DNA from: JBBRYK01 sp038237665
Lineage (GTDB): Bacteria; Actinomycetota; Thermoleophilia; Gaiellales; Gaiellaceae
Direction: 5' to 3'
Length of the DNA: 17,608 nucleotides
Assembly: GCA_038237665.1 (NCBI GenBank)
Contig: JBBRYK010000057.1
Coordinates: 1 to 17,608 of the forward strand
The notes beneath the pieces were generated by a model. It was not told the DNA's origin. It did not search any database and worked only from the letters and a program-made list of their open reading frames with translations. The position numbers and the translations under genes were made by a program. Positions 7,199 through 14,326 of the stretch are shown here, one piece after another; positions within the stretch are counted from its first letter, which is position 1; the number at the start of each line of letters is the position of its first letter.

Positions 7199-8385
7199 AG
7201 CCCCGTTTCGAAGAAGGCGAGGATGCGGTCGAGCTGGCCGTCGAGCGTCTCGCCCACGGCCTGCTCCAGGCCGGCTTCGATCAGACTCCGTCGTAGCTCC
7301 GATTCCGCGGAGAGGCGCTCGAGCGCGGCTACCACCGCGTCCGGGTCGCGCGGAGGCACGAGCAGCCCGCTCGCTCCGTCGCGGAGCGCAGCACGCACGC
7401 CCCCGACGTCCGTGGCCACGACCGGCACCCCCGAGGCGTGCGCCTCGTAGACGACCTGGGGCACACCCTCGGTGTTGGACACGTTGACGAGCACGTGAGC
7501 CGAGCGGTAGCGCTCCCGCAGCTTCGGCCCCCACGGTACGTAGCCCGGCAGCTCTGCGCGGGCGGCCAGGCCTGCCCGGCTCAGCCGTGCGACCAGCTCG
7601 TCCTGGAGCGAGCCCGTCCCGACCGCGGTCAACCGCCAGCGCTCGGGCAGCTTGCCGAGCACGTCGACCAGGAGGAGCGGGTTCTTCTCCGGCTCGATCC
7701 GCCCGACCGAGACCAGTTGCAGGGGCCCGTCCCAGGGGCGGGCGAGGGCGGTCTCCGCCGACACGATGTCGTCGGCCCGCACGAGCGAGACCCCGGCCGC
7801 CAGGACGGAGGCGTTCCCCGTGCGGTAGCGGTGCGCCAGGGCCTCGCCGACCGTCACGGTCGGCGCGCTCCGGGCCAGTCGCCGCCAGGCGAGCTCGAGC
7901 GCCCGCGCGACCGGGATCGCCAAGACCCAGCCGCGGCCGGGCAGCCGTCCGGCGATATAGCGAGGGAAGTCCTCGCGCACGCCGAGAAAGACGGGGACCC
8001 GGGCGCGGCGCGCGAGCTGCGCGAGCGCCAGCGAGACCGGGTGGGGCCCGAAGATCCAGACGGCGTCGAGCCGGGGCAGCTCCTGTGCGAAGGCCGTACG
8101 CGCACCCCGGAGCGAGCGGATCATCCCGCCGACGTCGGTCACGCTGGGATAGTGCGGAAGCGGCACGAACCGGGCACTCGGTTGCAGCACGTAGGGCTCG
8201 CGGCCGGGCAGCGGATCGAGCCGCCCGAACACGACGAGCTCGCCGACGCGGTCGCCCAGAGCGCCGACAAAATCGGCGAACGCGAAGTCCGTCGAGATCA
8301 CGTCGCCGTCACGGCGCCAGAGCAGGTCGACATAGACCCCGAGCCGAAGCCGGTGGGCCGAAACGCGAGGATTCCTGCCGGTCAT
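7195..8385 (-). CDS. Family 4 (GT-B) glycosyltransferase
   Basis: A 396-residue protein from the ATG at 8385; an in-frame TTG two codons upstream (8391) is less likely. The C-terminal half has the usual GT4 features. VSVGRIEPEKNP (about 225-236) opens the nucleotide-binding domain. EGVPQVVYE (306-314) is the E-x7-E motif that contacts the donor nucleotide sugar. VPVVATDVGG and GLLVPPRDPDAV follow. The N-terminal half is a less conserved acceptor domain. There is no signal peptide, so it should act in the cytoplasm, adding a sugar to a lipid-linked intermediate. It is the only minus-strand gene between two plus-strand blocks. Its TAG overlaps the TAA of the convergent secreted-protein gene, and it is divergent from the Wzz/BY-kinase gene. 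Sugar specificity is not predictable. Confidence 0.87.
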   Translation of the reverse strand: MTGRNPRVSAHRLRLGVYVDLLWRRDGDVISTDFAFADFVGALGDRVGELVVFGRLDPLPGREPYVLQPSARFVPLPHYPSVTDVGGMIRSLRGARTAFAQELPRLDAVWIFGPHPVSLALAQLARRARVPVFLGVREDFPRYIAGRLPGRGWVLAIPVARALELAWRRLARSAPTVTVGEALAHRYRTGNASVLAAGVSLVRADDIVSAETALARPWDGPLQLVSVGRIEPEKNPLLLVDVLGKLPERWRLTAVGTGSLQDELVARLSRAGLAARAELPGYVPWGPKLRERYRSAHVLVNVSNTEGVPQVVYEAHASGVPVVATDVGGVRAALRDGASGLLVPPRDPDAVVAALERLSAESELRRSLIEAGLEQAVGETLDGQLDRILAFFETGL

Positions 8386-8414
8386 GGCCAATTCAGGCGT
8401 TTGTACACTGTCGA

Positions 8415-8433
8415 AACGGCCGGCCGGGCCGTT
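8415..8433 (+). promoter_or_regulatory. Leader hairpin just upstream of the Wzz/BY-kinase ribosome binding site
   Basis: AACGGCC (8415-8421) and GGCCGTT (8427-8433) are exact reverse complements around a 5-base loop, and the stem ends five bases before GGAGG. It could affect translation initiation or be a DNA-level operator in this short divergent gap. A TACACT at 8404-8409 could be a -10 element, but no good -35 was seen. Confidence 0.4.
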
Positions 8434-8437
8434 CCTT

Positions 8438-8442
8438 GGAGG
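8438..8442 (+). promoter_or_regulatory. Strong ribosome binding site that supports a CTG start
   Basis: GGAGG lies eight bases before CTG at 8451. It follows the leader hairpin, and nothing else in this region starts at a suitable distance in an open frame. It is the clearest Shine-Dalgarno sequence in the locus and is the main reason for placing the kinase start at CTG. Confidence 0.6.
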
Positions 8443-8450
8443 TCTGAAGC

Positions 8451-9980
8451 CTGTCTGAGAGGTACTGGAGCAACGCGATCGACTCCTCCGAGCAAGAGGC
8501 GGCAGGCGTCGGCCTACGCCACTACTTCGACGTTCTCCGCCGCAGGAAGTGGATCGTCATCGGAGTTCTCTCGATCGCCGTCTTCGGCGCGCTCATCTTC
8601 TCCCAGGTTCAGAAGTCGGTCTACGAAGCTCGCTCGAAGATTCTGATCGGCCAGGGCGGAGGGCTGACGCAGATCCAGATTCAGGGCAGCGTCAACCAGA
8701 CGCTCACCGCGACCATGGCCGACCTGATCCGGTCGAACGACCTCGTCGGCCGGGTGATCCGGCGCCTGCACCTCGATCTGACACAGGAGCAGGTGCTCGG
8801 GAAGCTGGCCGTCTCGATCAACCCGCAGACGTCGGTCATGAAGCTTTCGGTCACCGACCACTCCGGGGAGACGGCGCGCGCGATCAACGCCGAGATCGGC
8901 GCGGTGTTCGCACAGCTCGTCAAGCAGCGCCTGGGGAAGGGGTCTCCCGGTGTGCCCCCGGTCACCGCAACGATCTGGGATCCGGCCCACGTCCTTCCCG
9001 CCCGCGTCTCGCCCCGACCTCTTCGCAACGTCGTCATCGCCGGCGCGCTCGGCCTCGTCCTCGGGCTTCTGGCCGCGTTCCTTCGCGACCACTTCGACCG
9101 CGGCCTCCGTACCCGTGAGATGGTCGAGCAGGCCTTCGGCCTTCCCGTCATCGGCCAGATCCCGTTTGCGCGCCTGCGCCGGAAGGACCAGCGCATCGTC
9201 TTCTGGCAGGGCTTCAGCGACGTGGCAGAGGCCTTCCGAGCTCTGCGCGCGAACCTCCAGTACCTCGGCGTCAAGCGACCGCTCCGGACGATCCTGATCA
9301 CGAGCGCGGCGCCCGGCCAGGGCAAGACGACCGTCGCGGCGAACCTCGCGCTCGCGATCGCCCGCTCGGGCGCGACGACGATCGTCGTCGAGGGCGACCT
9401 TCGCCGTCCGAGGCTCGACGACGCGTTCGACGTGCCCGGGCACGGGCCGGGCCTGACCAGCGTGCTCGTGGGCGCGGTCGATGTGGACGAGGCGATCATC
9501 GACGTGACGACCCCGACTTCCGCCGCCACAGACGGTGTGGGGGGCGACCGCGAGGGGCGCCTGTCGATCCTGCCGAGCGGCCCGCTTCCGCCCAACCCGT
9601 CGGAGCTCCTCTCGAGCCTCCAGATGACGAAGCTCCTCGACCGGCTCGCACTCGCCTACGACTACGTCCTGATCGACTCGCCGCCCGTGCTCGTCGTCGC
9701 CGATGCGCTCGAGCTGGCCCGGATCGTCGACGGTGTCGTCGTCGTCGCGCGTCGCGACCGCGCCACGTGCGACGAGGCGCGCGAGGTCAGATCGCTGGTC
9801 GACCGCCTCGGCATCAACCTGCTCGGCGTGGTCTTCACGGACGTCGCGGCCGCTTCCGGGTACTACGGCTATGGCCGCTACGGCTACGGCGGGCGTCCCG
9901 ACCAGCCGCGGCAGGAGCGCTCCTCCGAGGCGGCTCCCCCCGAGGAAGAGCTCGAGCCTGTCGGATACGAAGAGTTCTAG
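8451..9980 (+). CDS. Wzz-domain bacterial tyrosine kinase (BY-kinase) controlling polysaccharide chain length
   Basis: The frame is open after a TGA at 8445-8447 and contains no ATG, GTG or TTG until the ATG at 8715. That ATG is too late, because the first membrane helix (about residues 34-50) and much of the Wzz domain lie before it. CTG 8451, eight bases after GGAGG, gives 509 residues. A second helix (about 193-211) closes the periplasmic Wzz region. The cytoplasmic kinase has Walker A SAAPGQGKTT (285-294), Walker A' VVEGDLRRP (312-320; E-G replaces the usual D-A), the family motif PPNPSELL, and Walker B VLIDSPP (406-412). A tyrosine cluster (YYGYGRYGYGG, 471-481) near the C-terminus is the expected autophosphorylation site. 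It should polymerise in the membrane and set chain length with the Wzy-like protein encoded 16 bases downstream. Confidence 0.85.
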   Translation: MSERYWSNAIDSSEQEAAGVGLRHYFDVLRRRKWIVIGVLSIAVFGALIFSQVQKSVYEARSKILIGQGGGLTQIQIQGSVNQTLTATMADLIRSNDLVGRVIRRLHLDLTQEQVLGKLAVSINPQTSVMKLSVTDHSGETARAINAEIGAVFAQLVKQRLGKGSPGVPPVTATIWDPAHVLPARVSPRPLRNVVIAGALGLVLGLLAAFLRDHFDRGLRTREMVEQAFGLPVIGQIPFARLRRKDQRIVFWQGFSDVAEAFRALRANLQYLGVKRPLRTILITSAAPGQGKTTVAANLALAIARSGATTIVVEGDLRRPRLDDAFDVPGHGPGLTSVLVGAVDVDEAIIDVTTPTSAATDGVGGDREGRLSILPSGPLPPNPSELLSSLQMTKLLDRLALAYDYVLIDSPPVLVVADALELARIVDGVVVVARRDRATCDEAREVRSLVDRLGINLLGVVFTDVAAASGYYGYGRYGYGGRPDQPRQERSSEAAPPEEELEPVGYEEF

Positions 9981-9996
9981 AGGCCTGAGGTAGCTC

Positions 9997-12294
9997 GTGG
10001 CGACGCGGGCCGCCGACCTCGTCCGTCTCCAACCGGGGCAGCTAACGGCTCTCACGGGGCGAGGCAAGTCCACGCTTCTCCTCGTCGGCGTCCTTGCGTT
10101 CGCGCTTGCGGTCGGCGCTACGACCGCCGCCAACACGCTCTTCGCGATCGGCCTGGTCGGTGCGGCCGCGGTCATCGTCGTGGTGGCGTGGAACGCGAAC
10201 GCCCTGCCCATCCTGCTCGTCTTCACGATGTTCATCGAGTCGCTTTCGCTCGGCCCCGGGCTCCGTGTCGGACGGGTTGCGGGCGTGATGGCGCTTGCCG
10301 TCGTCGCCTACACGCTGCTGGTTCGCGGGCGGGCGGGGCTCAGGATCAACCCGCTGCTCGTCCTCACCGGCGCCTACGGCTTCTGGATGCTTCTGAGCGT
10401 CTACTGGGCGTCCGATTCGCACCTCGTCTACAAGAACTACATCTCCTTCATCCTCGCGCTCGCGTACATGCTCACGTTCGCGGTGCTCGTTCGAACGCGC
10501 GCGCAGATCGCCTCGATCTTCGCGACGCTGGCGGTCGGATCGCTGATCTTCGGCTTCGTCTCGTTCGTCACCTACGCCAGCTCGAGCGGCACCTCCCGGG
10601 CTGCGGGCCTGCAGGGCGATCCGAACTACTTCGCGGTCTACCAGGTGATCGCGCTGCCCGCCGTGCTCGCACTCTCCGCCTACGAGCGGCGCCCGGCCCG
10701 ACGGTTTCTCTACTTCGTCGTCGTCGGCGTGATCGTCCTCTCGGTCGTGTCGTCGCTCTCTCGCACGGGGCTGATCGCGCTTTCGGCGGCGATGCTGGCG
10801 ACGATCGTCCTGCCCTGGCGGATCTTCTTCCAGCGCGCCGGGCAGAAGGGGAACTACGTCTTTGCGCTCGTCCTCGCGACCGGTGCGGCAGTGGTGCTCG
10901 GGTCGGCGTCCTTCGTCTCGCGGGCTCAGAGCATTCTCAACCCGAACTCGACCGTGCTCGGCGGAGCCAAGGGCTCCGGGCGGCTCGACCTCTGGGCGGC
11001 TGCCCTGCACGGCTGGCACGAACATCCGGTGCTCGGCCTGGGGCTCGGCGGGTTCGAGACGAACGCGCTCGACCTCTTGCAGACGACGCCCGGGGTGAAC
11101 ACGACCGCGAGCTACGTCTCGGCCGACCGGGTCGTTCACAACGCCTACATCGAGAACCTGGCCGAGCTCGGGCCGATCGGTCTCGTGCTGTTCGTCTCCA
11201 TCATCTTCGTCACCGCCTTTTACCTGGTCTCCTCGTCCCGTCGGGGCCGCCTGGCCGGCGATCGCTCCATCGAGCGCTTTTCCCTGGCCATGCTCGTCAG
11301 CCTCCTCGGCTATTCGCTGTCGGCGATCTTTCTCTCGAACCAGCTCGGCAAGGCCCTCTGGATCCTCGTGGGTATGGCGCTCGCCCTCGACGTGATGTCC
11401 AGGCGCACCGCCGCGGCGGCGCCGGCGCTGGTCGAAGCTCGCGCGGGGCCAGCCTATGATCAGGCTGTGGCCGCGCCGCCCGATGAGGAACAGGAGCGCC
11501 GCGAAGCCCGGCAAATGCAGGCGGTGGTCTCCGCCGAGCAGCGACTCGACCGGCGGCGCGCGGCGCTCGCGGAGCGCGAGCGGGAGTTCGCGGCACGGAT
11601 CCGCGCCTTCGAGCAGCTCGAGCGCGACCGGGGCGAGATCGCCGAGCGCATCGCGCGCGGCACGGCCGAGGTGGCCCGGCGCAGGCGCACACTCGCGGCC
11701 GAGGAGCTGGAGTCGCGCCAGAGGATCGAGGTCGCCGAGGCCGGCATCGCCGAGGCGGAGGGACGCCTCGAGCTGCTGGAGGCCCGGGCGCGCGAGGTGA
11801 CCACCGCGTCGGCCGAGCACGAGCGGATCTCGGTCGAGTTCGTCGCCCGGGAGCGTGAGCTCGTGATCCGGGCCGAGGCGCTAGCCGGGCGAGAGAGCGA
11901 GCTGGTCGAGCTCAGCCGTCAGTTCGAGGTGAGGGGCGAGGCCCTCGCCGCGCGCGAGCTCGAGCTGACCGAGCTGCATACGGAGCTCAATCGAGGGCTG
12001 GCGGGACGGGACGCCGAGATCGGAGAGCTCAAGGGCGAGCTCGAAGCGATGGGGCATGCGCTGGCCGGCCGTGGCACGGAGATCAGCGATCTTCGCCGCG
12101 AGTTCGAGGCGATGGCGCAGGCGCTCGCCGAGCGCGATTCGGTGCTCAACGAGCTTCGCCAGGAGATCGGGGCTACGACCTCGCCGCCCGAGCCGGTGCC
12201 CGAGCCCCCGCCTCCCGCGCCCGAGCCCGCGCCCGAGCCCGAGCTGGCCCCGCCTCCACCGCCCCCACCCGCGCCGGGACCGCCTCCGCCGTGA
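9997..12294 (+). CDS. O-antigen ligase/polymerase-like membrane protein fused to a coiled coil and proline-rich tail
   Basis: The GTG at 9997 follows GAGG (9987-9990) by six bases. Residues ~25-470 are a multi-helix membrane protein of the O-antigen ligase/Wzy family. The signature loop RLDLWAAALHGWHEHPVLGLG begins at R329, and HNAYIENLAELG begins at H381, both typical of the Wzy_C region. From about residue 495 to 726 the chain becomes highly charged and rich in E, R, A and L with heptad spacing, a long coiled coil. Residues 727-765 are mostly P, E and A. Ordinary family members of about 400-480 residues lack this extension. The membrane part should join or attach repeat units at the outer face of the membrane; the tail is probably cytoplasmic if the helix count is even. 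The stop overlaps the next gene's GTG. The coiled coil may tether the kinase or act as a scaffold (inference). Confidence 0.85.
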   Translation: MATRAADLVRLQPGQLTALTGRGKSTLLLVGVLAFALAVGATTAANTLFAIGLVGAAAVIVVVAWNANALPILLVFTMFIESLSLGPGLRVGRVAGVMALAVVAYTLLVRGRAGLRINPLLVLTGAYGFWMLLSVYWASDSHLVYKNYISFILALAYMLTFAVLVRTRAQIASIFATLAVGSLIFGFVSFVTYASSSGTSRAAGLQGDPNYFAVYQVIALPAVLALSAYERRPARRFLYFVVVGVIVLSVVSSLSRTGLIALSAAMLATIVLPWRIFFQRAGQKGNYVFALVLATGAAVVLGSASFVSRAQSILNPNSTVLGGAKGSGRLDLWAAALHGWHEHPVLGLGLGGFETNALDLLQTTPGVNTTASYVSADRVVHNAYIENLAELGPIGLVLFVSIIFVTAFYLVSSSRRGRLAGDRSIERFSLAMLVSLLGYSLSAIFLSNQLGKALWILVGMALALDVMSRRTAAAAPALVEARAGPAYDQAVAAPPDEEQERREARQMQAVVSAEQRLDRRRAALAEREREFAARIRAFEQLERDRGEIAERIARGTAEVARRRRTLAAEELESRQRIEVAEAGIAEAEGRLELLEARAREVTTASAEHERISVEFVARERELVIRAEALAGRESELVELSRQFEVRGEALAARELELTELHTELNRGLAGRDAEIGELKGELEAMGHALAGRGTEISDLRREFEAMAQALAERDSVLNELRQEIGATTSPPEPVPEPPPPAPEPAPEPELAPPPPPPPAPGPPPP
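11878..12177 (+). repeat. Five ~20-21-residue repeats inside the coiled coil
   Basis: Residues ~628-727 of the ligase/polymerase fusion consist of five related units starting ALAGRESEL, ALAARELEL, LAGRDAEI, ALAGRGTEI and ALAERDSVL. Each continues with E-L or D-L and an amphipathic stretch. Three units are 21 residues (three heptads) and the middle two are slightly shorter. They probably arose by duplication of a ~63-base unit. Confidence 0.7.
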
Positions 12295-12524
12295 CCGAAG
12301 CCGCGGTCACGCAGTGGAGCCTGGACACCCTGGACGAGCTCGTCCAGACGTACGGCGCCGCGTTTCCGGATCGGCTGGAGGAGTGGCGGTACTACCTCGT
12401 CTACCTGCGCGGCTTCGCGGGCATCGACCGCGTTCTTCCGCCCGAGTTCAACGGGCTCGTGCTGGAAGTCTTCGCCGATCTGATCGCCCACGACCGCAAG
12501 TACCGGGTGAAGCCAAGGCCTTGA
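12291..12524 (+). CDS. Conserved-looking small protein of unknown function (77 residues)
   Basis: The GTG start overlaps the upstream TGA as GTGA, and the TGA stop overlaps the TTG of the deacetylase gene as TTGA, so it sits tightly within a translationally coupled trio. I do not recognise the family. The sequence is predicted mostly helical and is acidic in its first half, with the segments LDELVQTYGAAFPDRLEEWRYY and LVYLRGFAG followed by LPPEFNGLVLEVFADLIAHD. No signal peptide, membrane segment or cysteine is present, so it should be cytoplasmic. Its position directly after the coiled-coil/proline tail suggests it could bind that tail or once have formed part of it. The bias for ordinary codons and the double overlap argue that it is a real gene. 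Confidence 0.7.
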   Translation: MTEAAVTQWSLDTLDELVQTYGAAFPDRLEEWRYYLVYLRGFAGIDRVLPPEFNGLVLEVFADLIAHDRKYRVKPRP

Positions 12525-13258
12525 GGCGCTGGCGGGCGCTCGTTCTCTGCTACCACGCCGTCTCGGAGGACTGGCCCCACGCCCTGTCGCTTCCGCTCGA
12601 GACGATCGAGCGGCAGTTGACCGGGCTTGTGCGCCGCGGCTTTCGACCGGCCTCGGCCGCCGAGCTCGTTCACAACGGAGGCCGGCTGCTCCACGTCACC
12701 TTCGACGATGCGTTTCGAAGCGTCGAAGGGGCTCTGCCGCTGCTCGAGCGGCTCGGGGTGCCGGCGACGGTCTTCGCCTGCCCCGGCTTCGCCGCCGGCG
12801 GCCGGACGTTCGATGTCCCGGAGCTCGCGGAGGACGCGCGCCGCTTTCCGGAGGCCCTCGCGACGATGGACTGGGACGCACTTCGCGGCCTCGCCGAGCG
12901 CGGGATCGAGGTCGGCTCGCACACGGTCACGCATCCCTACCTTCCTCGTCTCGGTGATGTCGAGCTTCAGCAGGAGCTCCGAGACTCGCGCGCGCGCCTC
13001 GAGGACGAGCTCGGTAGACCGTGCCGCCTGCTCGCGTACCCGTACGGGGAGGAAGACGCCCGGGTTCGGGCCGCGGCGGCGGCGGCCGGCTACCAGACGG
13101 CCTTCGCGCTACCGGGCCGCGAGGACCGGATCGACCGCTTCGCGCTTCCACGCCTGGGCGCGTACCGCGGCGACCGCGGCCTCCGCTGGCTGCTGAAGAC
13201 GAGCGCTTGGACGCGGCGCCCCGCCGCGGCCGCCCTACGCCTCGCCGGGCGCCGCTGA
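12521..13258 (+). CDS. Polysaccharide deacetylase (NodB-like, carbohydrate esterase family 4)
   Basis: A 245-residue protein from the TTG at 12521 that overlaps the previous stop (TTGA). The frame is open further upstream only as an overlap with other genes. NodB motifs are present: TFDDAF (60-65; F replaces the usual G or Y after D-D-A/G), SHTVTHP (133-139) with the two metal-binding histidines, and LLAYPYGEED (about 170-179) for the substrate groove. LCYHAV near the N-terminus is also typical. No signal peptide or membrane helix is visible, which differs from most peptidoglycan or PIA deacetylases and suggests action in the cytoplasm on a lipid-linked or nucleotide-sugar intermediate, or on a loosely associated substrate. 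It would remove N- or O-acetyl groups from the repeat unit. Last gene of its block, convergent with the epimerase. Confidence 0.83.
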   Translation: MRRWRALVLCYHAVSEDWPHALSLPLETIERQLTGLVRRGFRPASAAELVHNGGRLLHVTFDDAFRSVEGALPLLERLGVPATVFACPGFAAGGRTFDVPELAEDARRFPEALATMDWDALRGLAERGIEVGSHTVTHPYLPRLGDVELQQELRDSRARLEDELGRPCRLLAYPYGEEDARVRAAAAAAGYQTAFALPGREDRIDRFALPRLGAYRGDRGLRWLLKTSAWTRRPAAAALRLAGRR

Positions 13259-13262
13259 AGCA

Positions 13263-13279
13263 AGTAACACCGTGTTACT
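13263..13279. promoter_or_regulatory. Perfect palindrome in the convergent gap
   Basis: AGTAACAC, one central base, then GTGTTACT: an exact 8-bp inverted repeat. It fills the 19-bp gap between two convergent genes and includes two bases of the epimerase stop codon. It could be a protein-binding operator-like site or a compact bidirectional terminator, although no T tract is present. A related sequence (14 of 17 matches) occurs at 1127-1143 inside the APH-like gene. Confidence 0.6.
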
Positions 13280-14291
13280 AGGTCGAACCGGCGGGTGAGG
13301 CGCTCCAGCCCTCGCCGACCGAAGCAGGCGCCGAACGGAAGTACTCGACGACGTCCGCCAGGATCTCGTCGAGCGTTCGCTGCGGCTCCCAGCCGGTCGC
13401 ACCCTTGATCTTTTCGATCGCGGGGACGCGGTGGAGCATGTCGTCGATGCCGAGCCCGTAGACCTTGTCGTAGGGCACGTAGTGGAGCTCGGAGCTCGAG
13501 CCCGTCAGCTCGAGCACGCGGTGGGCGAGATCGATGATCGAGATCCAGTTGCGCGACCCGACGTTGAAGATCTCGCCGACGGTCGTCTGCGTGTCCATCA
13601 AGCCCTTCAGCCCTTTGATCGTGTCCTGCACGTGGCAGAACGTGCGGGTCTGGCTCCCGTCTCCGTGGATCTCGAGCGGCGTGCCCGCGACGGCCGCCTG
13701 GACGAAGCGCGCGACCACCATCCCGTACTGGCCGCTCTGCCGTGGCCCGACCGTGTTGAACAGGCGCGCGATGACGAAGTCCAGGTCGCGCTCCTGTCTG
13801 TACGCCAGCGCGAGGTACTCGTCCATCGCCTTGGAATCCGCATAGAGCCAGCGCTTCTGCGTCGTCGGCCCGTACACGCGCCGCGCATCCTCGCGCAGCG
13901 GGTCTGCGGTGCGGTGATCGCCGTAGATCTCCGAGGTGGAGGCGACGAGCACCCGCTTGCCGAAGCGGACGCAGTGGTCGAGGACGTTCTCCGTGCCGTC
14001 AAGGTTCGTGACGATCGTGTGTACCGGGCGCTCGACGATCAGCCGCGGGCCGACCGCGGCGGCCAGGTGGTAGACGACGTCGACCTTGTTCACGAGCTCG
14101 TTGACGACCGTGTGCGAGAGCACGGTGTCGACGACGAGATGAAACCGCGGGTCATCGCGGAGGTGCTCGACGTTGACCATCGATCCGGTCGAGAGGTCGT
14201 CGAGGGCCCAGACCTCCCAGTCCTCCGAAAGCAAGAGCTCGGAGAGGTGCGAGCCGATGAAGCCGGCTCCGCCGGTGACGAGGGCCTTCAC
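13278..14291 (-). CDS. NAD-dependent nucleotide-sugar epimerase/dehydratase (extended SDR)
   Basis: A 337-residue protein from the GTG at 14291. The frame stays open far upstream only as a shadow of the neighbouring gene, and the GTG directly precedes the Rossmann motif TGGAGFIGSH (6-15), which fixes the start. LDDLSTG (30-36) binds the cofactor, STSEIYG (118-124) gives the active-site serine/threonine, and YADSK (150-154) is the catalytic YxxxK. RLFNTVGPRQ and GDGSQTRTFCHVQD are typical of UDP-glucose epimerase, UDP-xylose synthase and dTDP-glucose dehydratase relatives. It makes a nucleotide sugar in the cytoplasm for the glycosyltransferases; the exact reaction cannot be decided from the sequence. 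It lies 35 bases downstream of the second ligase-like gene on the same strand, probably cotranscribed. Confidence 0.87.
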   Translation of the reverse strand: MKALVTGGAGFIGSHLSELLLSEDWEVWALDDLSTGSMVNVEHLRDDPRFHLVVDTVLSHTVVNELVNKVDVVYHLAAAVGPRLIVERPVHTIVTNLDGTENVLDHCVRFGKRVLVASTSEIYGDHRTADPLREDARRVYGPTTQKRWLYADSKAMDEYLALAYRQERDLDFVIARLFNTVGPRQSGQYGMVVARFVQAAVAGTPLEIHGDGSQTRTFCHVQDTIKGLKGLMDTQTTVGEIFNVGSRNWISIIDLAHRVLELTGSSSELHYVPYDKVYGLGIDDMLHRVPAIEKIKGATGWEPQRTLDEILADVVEYFRSAPASVGEGWSASPAGST

Positions 14292-14326
14292 GCGGCCAAG
14301 GCTACAAGAGCCCGGTGTCGGATCTG

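Noticed and set aside
8514..11820. Long minus-strand frames (573 and 592 codons) opposite the BY-kinase and the first ligase-like gene.
   Set aside because: They are rich in R, E, D and H with no recognisable domains and mirror well-supported plus-strand genes.
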